Assembly: GCA_027625915.1 (NCBI GenBank)
Contig: JANTQA010000036.1
Location: forward strand, 8,515,001-8,579,000
Length of the DNA: 64,000 bases
Direction of reading: 5' to 3'
DNA from: Anaeramoeba flamelloides
Lineage: Eukaryota; Metamonada; Anaeramoebidae
Within the stretch, counting starts at the first letter, position 1. Every line of letters begins with the position of its first letter. Positions 11,101 through 21,045 of the stretch are shown here, in pieces. A program made the translations under genes and the position numbers. The notes under the pieces are model-generated. The model saw nothing but the letters and a program-made list of their open reading frames with translations, was not told where the DNA came from and searched no databases.

Positions 11101-14100
11101 AATCAAAAAACAAGAATAAAAATATCATTTTCCAAATTTATTACAAACCTCTATATAAGTGTAAATATGAAAATATTAAAAAATCAAGTTTTTTAAGATG
11201 TTCATATTTCACTTGTGTATAAAACTCAATTATTTTTTAAAAAAAGTATAAATACTTGTATTATCAAACAATTAAATACAGTACCCTATAGGCCCTACTT
11301 TAATGAATTTTTTGTAGGTTTATAACTGAGTTCATAAAAAAGTTATTATTTTTTTTTTTGTATAGGGTGGAAAATAATTTCCTCTTACAGCCGTTAGCTT
11401 TTCCAAAATTTAAAAGAATGGAGTAAAATCATAGATTTTATTCAATTCTTTTGAATTCTGGAAAACCTAGGCACTTTTCGTTAGGTTTTTTTTAATTCAA
11501 GAAATAAACAGAAAGTTTATTTTATTTTCAGTTTATTTCAAAAATTAAAAAAAAAACACCGTTAGATTTTCCGGAATTTAAAAGAATTGAATAAAATCTA
11601 TGATTTTTCTCTATTCTTTTAAATTCTGGAAAACCACCATTAGGTTTTTTTACTTTTTGAAATGTAAAGAAACTTTTTGAAATTTTCTTTTAATTTCTAA
11701 ACTTAAAAAAAAACCTAGGCACTCTACGGCACTTGACGACACTCTACGGCACTCTCCGGCACTTCTCTAATTTCTAAATTTTTGTTTAGAAATTTTTAAT
11801 AAAGAATCATAATTTTCTTTATCATTAACCAATGATAGGATAAATAATGTGTCGTTATTTTGAATACTATCAAAGATATTATTCTTATTATTTTTGTTTA
11901 TTTGGATTAATTCTTTATCCAAATTATTCGATTTTTTTCCTAGAATGTACAATTCCATAAAAAATGATTGATATCTTCATCGATTTCTAATTTATGGTAT
12001 TTTTTGCATAGATTGCAAAATTTTGTTTTTTTTTTATTCTTATCATAAGCATAAGAATATCTGTTTAAATAATTTGTGAAGTTTCGTAATTTTAGAATGG
12101 AAGTAGAACCTTTCCATTTTAGTTATTTTTTGTCCTTGGGTTTTTTTTTTAATTTGAAAAATGATTACAAAATTTGATAAATTTTCTTTTCATTTCTCAA
12201 ATTAAAAAAAACTGCCATTTACTTATCTTGAGTTTTCTGTTTATAGAGAAAAATTAATAGATTTTCGTTAGGTTTTTTTGAGTTTTCTATTTATATGGAA
12301 AATCAATAGATTTTCGTTATGCTTTTTTTACTTTAGAAATAAACTGAAAATTTATTAAAATTTTCGGTTTATTTCTAAAGTAAAAAAAACCTAGAATACT
12401 TTACATATAAAATAGAAAACCTCAAAAAAACCTAGAACACTTAACAAATAAAACAGAAAATCCTAGGTACTATACGGCACTTGAATACATGGCTGTTTAT
12501 TTATGTTGTTGTTATACAAAAAATTTGTTATTTGTAAAAAGGATTTGATATTTGTTTTAAGAAATTCTTCGACAATTTTCCTATTATTAACAATTAAAAA
12601 TCTTTTTTGGGATTAGTTTCATGTATGGTATTTTTTTCAATACTACCACAATCGGTATTTGAAATTTAAATAGGATTAAATTTGGGTTGATTATCTTTTT
12701 TAATTTTGAAAAATGAGTTTAATTTTGTGATTCTAAGGTCACCTAGCAATCAGAAATAAATCAAATTAAAAATATATTCTTAAAAAAGCGCCAAATAAAT
12801 AAATAGAGAAACAATTTTCGATCTGTTATTTTAGAATTCATTCTGAATACAATTATTTTCTAATTAAAAAATGAAAATTTTTAATTCACATTCCAAAATA
12901 TTTTTCGAGTTTTTATAAGTTGAAGAAAATCCAAAGATCTTTACAACATTGTTTACCAAAGATATTTTTAGACGATAAATTAAACTTCCTTATTTAACTC
13001 AAAGACAAAATTTTTACTCTACTAATTTGATTGTAGCAGTAATAATTAATATTCATTTTGGGACTTGAAATAAAAATATTCATAGATTAATTAGAAAATA
13101 ACAGTAAAGAAAAATATGGTCAAAAATAAAAATGAAGCGAAAATTTTTTACCAGTAATTCTCAAAAAAACGGTATTTTAAATGAATTAAACAAAATTTCA
13201 AACCCTCTTGATCAACTCAAAAACAAAAAAAAAAAAAAAAAAAAATTAATAGAAAATTCTCAACAATAACAAAAAAGTGTCAAGTATTTTTAATATTTTC
13301 TTAAATGAAGGAATTTTCTCAAAAAGCTGTTTTTCCCAATATTCTTTTTCGTTTTTAAAAACATCACAGAAATTAGGCAAATCACAGAGTTATGAAGAAG
13401 TACAAAAAGGCGAAAAAGATTTCGTTTTTGCTTTCTCAATTCTCACTTTATAAAAATTTGTGAGATTTACCAACATCAAAAACCCCTCTTTAAACATGAA
13501 ATTTGAATTACAAAGTAGTAGTGAAAATTCGAATTATTACAAATCGAAAAAAGTAGAATAAAGATCGTAATTTAAAAGTACCAAGAGTCGTTTTCAAGCA
13601 TGTGGCACATTATTTTCGAAAAGAAAGATCCAAAAAAACAATTCTTTTCACATTTCGCTCAATCAGTTTTGATCAAACAAGCCAATTGATTTTCAGAAAA
13701 AATAAAAAATAAAAATTAAAAATTTGGTTATTAACTTACTACTCGGCTGAGTCAACTAACTGGAATTTGTTTCTTTTTTGATAAGCTTTCTGAATAGCTG
13801 GATCATTCCACAATGTTTTAATTTTTAAAGCAATCTTTTCAGTGATTTTGGAATAGTTCCCCAATTCTTGGATCTCTTTTGAGTGCTTTGTGTTTTTTGA
13901 ATTAGAAAATTCATAGCCTAATTTGTCTTTAATTTCGATGAGTGTTTGAATTGATTCGATAACGTTTGAACAAATAGGGGTTCTATTTTTGATAAACTCT
14001 TTTTTACTCCATCCTTTTGTGTACAAATTTTTGCATTGCTTGACGATTGTTGATTTTCCAGATTGCCCAGCACCTATTTAAGTTTTGAAGAAAAAAGACA

Positions 14101-14288
14101 AAGTAAATGAGTGTGTTCAATCAGAGAAGACAGGGTTTAAATGGAAAGGGGTAAGCGTTCACCATACCTACTATTAACAAGCGAAAAATTGAGCTTTGCA
14201 CTCGTTGGATTTTTCTTGCTTTCATTTCGATTTTCTTATTGTTTTTGGATTCGAAATTAGATTCTTTGTCACTTATACAGCCACACAT
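6646..14288 (-). CDS. Heterotrimeric G-protein alpha subunit (4 exons)
   Basis: GTP-binding switch that relays signals from receptors at the plasma membrane. Exons (minus strand): 14288-14168, 14073-13740, 9037-8909, 7117-6646. Junctions are GT-AG (GTATGG, GTAAGT and GTATGA donors) and phases match, giving 351 residues, the usual G-alpha length. Motifs: G1 GAGQSGKST (41-49), switch I RITTTG with catalytic Arg176, switch II DVGGQRNERKKW with Gln202, G4 NKYD (267-270), G5 TTAID (321-325). The helical domain lies at ~60-150. The protein starts MCGC, so it has no Gly2 for myristoylation, but Cys2 and Cys4 could be palmitoylated. It ends SIGWV, with no Cys at -4. The P-loop has Gln where Glu is usual. 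Intron sizes are very uneven: 94, 4702 and 1791 bp. Family assignment is firm; the receptor and effector are unknown. Confidence 0.96.
7494..7598. mobile_element. Short TIR element with TA target duplication
   Basis: Arms of about 35 bp (left begins CACATTTGCAAAAAGTGAT, right is its near-perfect inverse ending in GCACATGTG) enclose ~30 bp and are flanked by TA on both sides (7492-7493, 7599-7600). This is a mariner-like MITE pattern. A weaker relative may lie at 11152-11220. Confidence 0.65.
7905..8050 (-). mobile_element. LINE family B, 3' terminal fragment
   Basis: The minus strand encodes a peptide ending SYILSLVSDNKICDSLTKF, matching the C-terminus in the longer LINE-B fragment at 11767-12130 (ILSLVNDKENYDSLLK). 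Only about the last 45 codons remain, and the 5' part is missing, as is typical of truncated non-LTR insertions. Confidence 0.6.
8381..8547. repeat. Foldback with ~33-bp arms
   Basis: The left arm near 8381-8415 (CAATATTTTCCCTTTTACAA) is inverted at 8512-8547 (TTGTAAAAGGGAAAATATTG). A second inverted pair (TGTATTG / CAATACA) lies inside. The structure would form a strong hairpin in G-alpha intron 3, sense or antisense. Confidence 0.7.
10548..10719. mobile_element. TTAA-flanked TIR element (172 bp)
   Basis: TTAA occurs at 10544-10547 and 10720-10723. The element ends are GGGACTAATCTCTATT and its near-exact inverse AATAGAGACTAGTCCC. The left arm also pairs with an internal AATTTAATAGAGATTGAG. 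The TTAA duplication is typical of piggyBac-type insertion, so this looks like a non-autonomous MITE. No coding capacity. Confidence 0.75.
11152..11220. repeat. Small imperfect inverted repeat
   Basis: Left TATAAGTGTAAATATGAA and right TTCATATTTCACTTGTGTA are roughly inverse to each other around a ~30 bp loop. It may be a decayed relative of the TA-flanked element at 7494-7598. Confidence 0.4.
11399..11633. repeat. Two near-palindromic hairpin repeats
   Basis: Copies at 11399-11464 and 11567-11633. Each reads CCAGAATTTAAAAGAAT-like sequence, then TAAAATCATAGATTTTA-like centre, then ATTCTTTTAAATTCTGG, so each folds on itself with arms of ~30 bp. Related copies lie at 15187-15255, 52813-52880, 53451-53518 and 53870-53934, usually close to LINE-B pieces and CTAGGTTTTT arrays. 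Confidence 0.7.
11767..12130 (-). mobile_element. LINE family B, 3' fragment with Zn-finger end
   Basis: Non-LTR retrotransposon remnant. Conceptual minus-strand reading gives ILKLRNFTNYLNRYSY, then FCNLCKKYHKLEIDEDINHF, LWNC and a tail ILSLVNDKENYDSLLK. The C-x2-C...H...C arrangement matches the LINE-A copy at 37500-37807 (FCPLC...HFLWICP). A stop falls just after LWNCTF, the frame is broken, and the RT core is absent. It lies in G-alpha intron 2 in the same orientation as the host gene. GC-richer 'actctacggcacttg' motifs follow at 11723-11765. Confidence 0.7.
12220..12480. repeat. Foldback array of CTAGGTTTTTTTGAG-type units
   Basis: The left half repeats GAGTTTTCTATTTAT, TGGAAAATCAATAG and ATTTTCGTTAGG blocks. 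The right half carries the same blocks inverted (AAAAAAACCTAGAACACTTA, AATAAAACAGAAAA). The middle is a palindrome around TTCGGTTTATTTC. The same array type occurs at 15270-15500, 42720-42905, 52500-52790 and 53520-53770. Confidence 0.65.
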
Positions 14289-15179
14289 GATTTGAAGAAA
14301 AATTAAATGTTTTGAAAAAAGTGATTATAATATTTTAGAAAGGTTTTTAAAAAAAATAATTGTTTATTTGGATTATTTTTTATTTGCAATTTATGGAAAG
14401 CTTTGATCTGACAAATACAAATCTTAATTTTCTTTTGTTCTTGTTTAATTTCTTCATTTTATCTCGAGTTTTTTTTTTTGTTTTTACCATCAAAAAAAAT
14501 CAGATAATGGTTGCTTATTTTTAAAGTAACTGAAGGAGCATGTGACTCTTTGCTTTTTGTTTATTCGATGTTTTAAATTCTAATTCTTAAAAATTAGAAA
14601 AAAAAAAGATAAGTTGTTATTTTTAATACAAGTTCTTGAACTTGACCTAAATTTTCATATAAGAACGTTTGTTTCAGAATATGTTTTCCCAACAGTCCTG
14701 ATACTTGTCAAAAATCCCAATTTTCCTAAATCTTACTTTATAAAATTTACTATTTGTATTTCTCAGAATCCTTCAACAACTTTTAATAAAGGTAAAATTC
14801 CATCAATAATCTAATGGAAATGTGTCTTGGTTGACCGACACATAAATATTTTTATTTGTTTTTCAAGTATTCCCCCAAAAGTTTTTGTCATCATTGGTAA
14901 ATTAAAAAGTCGAAATTTCTAAAATACTTTTAACTTTAACTTAAACCAAGAAGACAAAAATTAACCATACTTCATACCATTCCTTTCCATGGGTTTATTC
15001 ATTTACCAAACCTTAACTGAAAAATAAAAATTTCTTACTTTTTTCCAAATTGAGTGTAGTTAGCGGATTGTGTAGGATTAACGAAAAAAAATTTTTTTTT
15101 TGAGTTATAATTTTGTATGAATTACAGTTTGTCAATAAAACCCTAAATGCACTTTATAGTTTTATAAAGTTTTGTCAGG

Positions 15180-15500
15180 TTCCTCGGTTTTCCAAAATTC
15201 TAAAGAATAGAGCAAAATCAAAGCTTTTATTCTTTTCGTTTTATTTTCTGGAAAACCTCACGAGAGTGATATCAAGTCCCTAGGTTTTCTTGAGGTTTTC
15301 TGTTTTATTTGTCAAGTGTTCTATGTTTTTTTGAGGTTTTACTGTTTTATTTCTGAAGTGTTCTAGGTTTTTTTGAGGTTTTTTGAGGTTTTTTATTTTA
15401 TTTCTGAAGTGTTCTAGGTTTTTTTGAGTTTTTTATTTTATTTTATGAGGAAAGTCGATTGATTTTCCAAATAAACAGAAAACTCAAGAAAACCTATTGG
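15180..15500. repeat. Hairpin plus foldback array
   Basis: A near-palindromic hairpin copy (15187-15255) is followed by four direct units of the type GAGGTTTTCTGTTTTATTT, GAAGTGTTCTAGGTTTTTT, then the inverse block AATAAACAGAAAACTC. It is the same composite repeat as in G-alpha intron 2. Confidence 0.65.
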
Positions 15501-17204
15501 CAAACAGGATTTAATTTTGGTAAATCTGCTCTCTTTAAAAATAAAAAAAAAAATAATTTGTTTTTTTTTAATTGTTACGAAAATAACAGTTTTTTAAAAA
15601 GATTGGAAAAAGGAATTCCTTGAGGTAACTAAACAACAATACACGTTTCGTTTTTGGAGCGCTATTGAGCTTTTTTCTCTTCTTGAATTTCTTAATCAAT
15701 CTAATTTTCTGTTTTTTTAAAAGATGAAAAAATACTTAGATATTAGAAAGGAAATTAAATCACCCCAAAAACTGTAAATAAGTCACTATTATGTCTATAT
15801 TTTTCTTTAATCAAAGCTAAAAGAGAAGAAACGGAAAAATATTTTTATTTTTTGATGGAATTTAATTTAAAATTTTCACCTTTTTCCAAAATAATAAGAT
15901 TGCAAAGGTTTCCCAATTAACACGTTTTTAGTGTTTTTCGATTCACTGTCAAAAGTTTTCAAAAAGAAACCTTTTTATTTTAAAACAAAAAAAAGATTTT
16001 ACACTTAGTGAAAAGTTTTTAGCAAATATAATGCTTTGAAGAAATGAGCGAATGTAGATGTTAGCATCAGTCCAAGGGAAGTTGAGTTAAAACCTTAAAG
16101 GTTTCTCAATTTTTCAGCTTCCAGAGAAATTCTCCTTTAAATTGAAATATTATCCATATATTCTTATTATTTAAATATTTATCAGATTTCTTTTTCAACA
16201 TTACCATTTGAAGAGAATAACCCAAAGTAAACCCAGAACAGAGTTTTTTTCTTCATTGAACCATGAAAATTTCCTTTTTGATCTTTCTTCAAGTTGATTT
16301 TTTGGATTTATTCTGAATAAAAAAAAAATTCAAATTTTTTATGATTGTTTTTTTCCAATTAATCACAGAAAATTTATTTTTCAAGTTTCTTAAAATGTGA
16401 CTGATTTTTTAGTTGAGAAAACCACCTATATTCTTCACATACTAAATTTTCAAATGATGCTTCCTATTAAATTGTTTACAGTTTCCTTATTGGACTTTGA
16501 GATCCAATTTTGTCAAGTACAGCGATGTAAATAAGCCATCTTGACAACCTTTTGCCCATTACAAAAATTTAACTCGTGTTTTTTTTTTTTTTTTTTAGAC
16601 TTGGGTATTTTAAGTTAAAAAGAAACAGATATATTCTTGGTTCAGACCAAAATTGATTCTAGAGGTTAGGTCATTGATTAACCTAAATTGTTCAATAATA
16701 TAAAATGCTTAGTTACAAAAATTTCCTTCATATTTACAGTTTTTGAGATTAAATGATTTTTTGAAAAAAAAACCAATTGTAAAAAAAGAACTTTTTCTCA
16801 TTTTTTTGTCAAAAAATTACATTTCAATCTTTCAGTATCTTCATAATTCTTTTTTAAAATGTATTTAATGAACCCTATTTCTTATTTATATACCATGTAA
16901 CCCCATTTATTTGATTCCTTTATTTCTAGAGTCAGTCTATATTTTTTACAATTGTTAAATTTTAGTAATGGGTTAAAGTAAAAAACAGGGGTTATTATCA
17001 CCACTGTCCAATTTGTTTTTAACAGTATTAACCCTTCTTAGAAAAATAGAAAATGGCTGAGAGAGATGTTATAGAGAAGCTTTTTATCTGAGATTTCAAA
17101 AAAGTAATTTTTAAGAGAAATTAATTTAAAAAAGGTTGTATTTTTTTTTTTTTCTGACAAAATATTCCTTTTTATATAAAAAAATATCAAGTGAAACCAA
17201 ACAG

Positions 17205-17312
17205 GAAAAAGAAATAAGGATCTAATTGATTTTGAATTGGGTGCACCTGAATCACAACGAAAAGTTAAAAGGCATAAAATGGTGAATCTTATTAACTTTA
17301 TCGAATATTTCA
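17205..17312 (+). other. Candidate orphan exon
   Basis: A 108-nt open segment bounded by CAG (acceptor-like, 17202-17204) and GTAAGT (donor-like, 17313-17318). It encodes KRNKDLIDFELGAPESQRKV followed by KRHKMVNLINFIEYF. The composition is balanced and protein-like, unlike the surrounding F/K/N-rich frames. I do not recognise the family, and I found no convincing adjoining exon, so it may be a relic of a broken host gene. Confidence 0.35.
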
Positions 17313-17607
17313 GTAAGTTGTTATCAACAGAACCAACAGACAGAGTTTCGTACAATTGAAATCTGAAAAGTTGTTTTGGGGGATCTAACAAATAATCAAC
17401 TTTTTCAACAAATTTCCATATATTATTATTATCGAATAATAAAACGAAAATTTTTCTATTCAATTTCTGAAATATTTTTCCAATTTTTGATTGAAAAAAA
17501 ACCAAAGATCTTTAAAAAAGTATTAGAAATGATATTTAGAACGAAATTTAATAAAACTTTATTATTGAGCTTTGAGATAATTAAAAATGAGGAAAATGCC
17601 AATTTAA

Positions 17608-18100
17608 GGACTACGTTCCCATCCGTGAGGGTGTTAAGTATTTGTGTTATTTCACTTTGGCTTCTCACAAAAAATTTTTCACACAGAAGAAATTGGACAA
17701 AAAAAAAACATTTTTTGTCATCTTTACCTTTTCACATAGACTTTTTTTTCTTTTTTTTCAATGAAAAGTAAAATGGAAAATAACAAAAAAAATAATTGTA
17801 AAAAAATGGCTTTTGGAGATTTTCAAATACCTTTCAAATTTGAGAACATTTCAAACTTGTAAAAGCAGATTTAAAAAACATGTAGAACAGCTCTAGAAAA
17901 TAGTTCGAGTTCCAAAAGTTGAAATGGAAATTCTAAAATATTAAAATCAAAATTTTGTATGATCTAACAAGTTTAAAATGGTGAAAATTTCTCATTTTTT
18001 CTAAAAGTAATTCTTGTTGGACAAACATTACTTGGATTATGGAACTCTTTAGTTGTGATTTTATACATTATTTCACTATTTTCACCTAAAAACGTAGTCC
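17608..18100. mobile_element. TTAA-flanked TIR element (493 bp)
   Basis: GGACTACGTT at 17608-17617 is exactly inverted at 18091-18100, and TTAA flanks both sides (17604-17607, 18101-18104). The ends resemble those of the 172-bp element at 10548-10719 (GGGACTA). This is a probable non-autonomous piggyBac-like insertion. No transposase is evident. Confidence 0.6.
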
Positions 18101-18117
18101 TTAACATTCAGACATTA

Positions 18118-18127
18118 CCCCCCCCCC

Positions 18128-18159
<32 letters not shown>
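18118..18159. repeat. C11 followed by A31
   Basis: Eleven C then thirty-one A, directly 3' of the TTAA element. A second C11 run lies at 30165-30175. G/C homopolymers of this size are conspicuous in such AT-rich DNA. Confidence 0.9.
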
Positions 18160-18163
<4 letters not shown>

Positions 18164-18420
18164 AATAATATCTTTTGTTAAATAACAGTTTTCACTAATT
18201 TTTTTGTGTTTTTGAAAATTATATGTTTTATTTTTTGTAAATAACTGTTCTTGATTTTTTTTTTTAATATTTTCTTTTTTTTTGTTAATTGTTGTTTTTG
18301 GTTATTATTTTGTATTTAATCAAAAATACAGTTCAACGAAACCACTACACCTTCAAATAAAACAATATTTACAATAGATCATATTACCACGGTGTTTTCC
18401 TACAACACCCCAGACCTATC

Positions 18421-18682
18421 CCCTAATAAAAAAATTTTTTTATAACATCTCTATAACCTTTTTATAACAAAATTTCCTTGTAAATGATGATTTTTTCAAT
18501 ATTTTTTAAAAAAAATATTCTTATAACAAACGAATTACATCTTACAATTTTTATAAAACACATTTTATAACAAACATTTATGTTATAAAAGTTTTTATTA
18601 TAAAAATTTATAACATTTTAAACGTTTATAACACCTTTACAACACGTTTATAACATGTTATAAAAAACTTTTTTTATTAGGG
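18421..18682. mobile_element. 262-bp MITE with ATC target duplication
   Basis: The left end CCCTAATAAAAAAA and right end TTTTTTTATTAGGG are inverse to each other, with pairing extending into TTTTTTATAACAT / ATGTTATAAAAAA. The flanking trinucleotide ATC is duplicated (18418-18420, 18683-18685). The interior is dominated by TTATAACA-like octamers in both orientations. Confidence 0.75.
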
Positions 18683-20679
18683 ATCTCCGCAGAAAAGAGA
18701 TCTAACCCAACCAAATTTCAATATACCAACTTCAAAAATTGACTATAAACCATATATTTCAATTTGAATAAATATAAAAAAAAATTAAAAAATAAAAAGG
18801 ATAAAAAGGGTTTCTTAAAAACTTTTTTGCTTATATCTCCAAATGAGCAAAAAATAAGATATTAATTTTTCAAAGTTTTTTATTAAAAATAAATGAGGAA
18901 AAAATTCTATTTCATTTTCCCTTTTTTCTTTTGTCAATTGTTTTCAAATCATATCTTGTAATTGGATGAATTTATTTATTTCTTTCTTTCTTTCTTTTTT
19001 TTTGACCTAATTAGATGATATAATAATCTATAATGAAGAAATATTTTAAATTGAATCAAAAGTCAATCAACCAATATTCTACCCGAATAAAATTTTACAA
19101 GGAGATGTTCAATGAACAAATAATTTAAAAATAAATTCCTTTTGAACAATTTTCATAATGAAAGAAAACTAAATTATTAAAAAATCAATTTTCATTGATT
19201 ATATCAAGATCTTTCAATTGTTCTTTCAATTAGAAGAAAAATTATTTCTTTGAAAAATTTGAAAATTGAAATCTCTTTTATGATTTTGTGAATGAATATA
19301 TTATTATCACGGATAACTCCACTTTTAAAAATTAAGATACTCTTGAAAACTGTTTATTGTAAAAACAGTTAAATAAAGAAAACAATATCAAAAAAAATTT
19401 GAAACAAAAAATAAAAACACTTTTTTGAAAATACATTGAAAACTTGAGTAAAAAAAATATATATAAATCAACATGTATTATTGAACAAACTGTAAAATCA
19501 AAATCTAATATGCTGATTGTATTTTGAACTTGGTTTTATAATTAAGGGGGTATTATTTATTATAAATAAAATGAAATCTTGTAAAGATCCTGTAAATTTT
19601 TTTTTGGAAGAGAAATTTTAAACTTGATTGAAGAATTGAAATAACCACATTTAAACAATTTATAAATTTGAGTCTCTTTTTTGAAATTCAAAATTTGCCC
19701 ACTTTCAATAAAAAATGAAAAAAAGCTACCATTTTCTTTTATTAAAAAAAGAGTTAATGATTGGGAATGGCGAAATATATGCTTTGTTTTAGGTTTTAAA
19801 GATTTGATTTTTAAAGAAAATTTTTTATTTTGTTATTATTGATCATTATTAATATTCCATTTCCCATCCCTAAATGAGATAAGAAATTGGAGTATCAATG
19901 ATCAAATAAATGAAAATTCTAGAGAAGATTAACAAAACTTCATTAATGATATTTAGTTCTATCTAGTATATAATTTTTTATTCTTCAAAGTTATAAAAGA
20001 GCTATTTTTTGGTTTTAAAAGAATTCAAAAAAAATAATTAATAAGAAATTTTCAATTTTGCAAAATTTTTTATAAAAAATTATTTAGCCTTCTTCAAAAA
20101 AATTATAGCAACACCAATCATTTTTGACAGAAAAAAAATGATTTTGAATTTTGAGGGTAAAATTACTTTATTACCAAATATCTTGAAGAAAAATTTATTT
20201 TGGTACTATCAAATTTTAACTTATAACAAAAACACAAATGATAAGTAAAATTTGCAATTGACTTCAAATCTTTAATATTTGTAACTATTATTCTGAAAGT
20301 AATATAAATGGTTTTCAATAGGTTAAATAAATCTATTTTTTTTTTTTGGTTAATCCAAAGAATTATCTCAAAAAAGAAAAAAAAATCTTTTTATAAATAT
20401 TCCTGACAACAAAGACTTGTTATAGTATAATAATGATCAAAATTGCAATAAACGGGGTAAAAAATAGATAAATTAGAAATACAATGAATTTAATTATATA
20501 GCCTTTTCAGAAAAAAAGGAAAAAAAAAAATTGATCTCACTGAAAAAAATTTTCTTTTCTTGGTTTCTTATTCGATCAGAATTTTTTGGCACTTGATATC
20601 TCCAAAATTTGTAAATACAGAATATCACCAATAAAATTATTTTAATGATTTTGACGAGTTGCCCGATAGTATAGGTCCC

Positions 20680-21045
20680 TTAATTTTTTTTTTTTTTGGG
20701 AACTTTAGTTCGAACTTTTCTTACTAAATTTCTCAATTTCTTTGGAAAATAGCATTATTTATTATAAGATTTTTGTAAAGTAAGTGTATTTGTTTCTTAA
20801 AAAAAAGAAAAAGAATCATTTTTTCTAAGTTAATTTGGAGTTATAATATTTATTTTTTCAAAATTGACTTTTGTAAAAAAAAATAAAAAGGAAAAGATGA
20901 AAAAACAAAAAAAAGAACAATAGGATGAAAGTCGAAAAAATGATCCAGATCTAAAAATCTAAAATTTATTTTGAGAAGAATAATGTTTTAAACTCATAGA
21001 TTATACTCTATTTCTTAAATAAAAACTATCCTCCATCCCTGACTG
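20680..21045 (+). mobile_element. Dispersed repeat R2, degraded copy
   Basis: Matches the R2 copies at 31953-32497 and 51423-52105 through landmarks CTCAATTTCTTTGGAAAA, the 'gatctaaaaatctaaaattt' segment and an end of the form CCATCCCTGACTGA. The left boundary is unclear. Confidence 0.5.

Larger units (their letters stand above)
9038..13739 (-). other. G-alpha intron 2 (4702 bp)
   Basis: The GTAAGT donor at 13739 and TAG acceptor at 9039-9038 split the Tyr codon of DSAEYFL, a conserved G-alpha segment, so no exon is missing between them. The intron carries a TTAA-flanked element, hairpin repeats, a LINE-B fragment and a foldback array. I see no independent gene. Confidence 0.92.

Noticed and set aside
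17038-17771. Overlapping frames of 155 aa (-) and 131 aa (+)
   Set aside because: They overlap on opposite strands, have no recognisable domain, and the plus frame runs into the TTAA element at 17608. Only the 17205-17312 segment looked exon-like.
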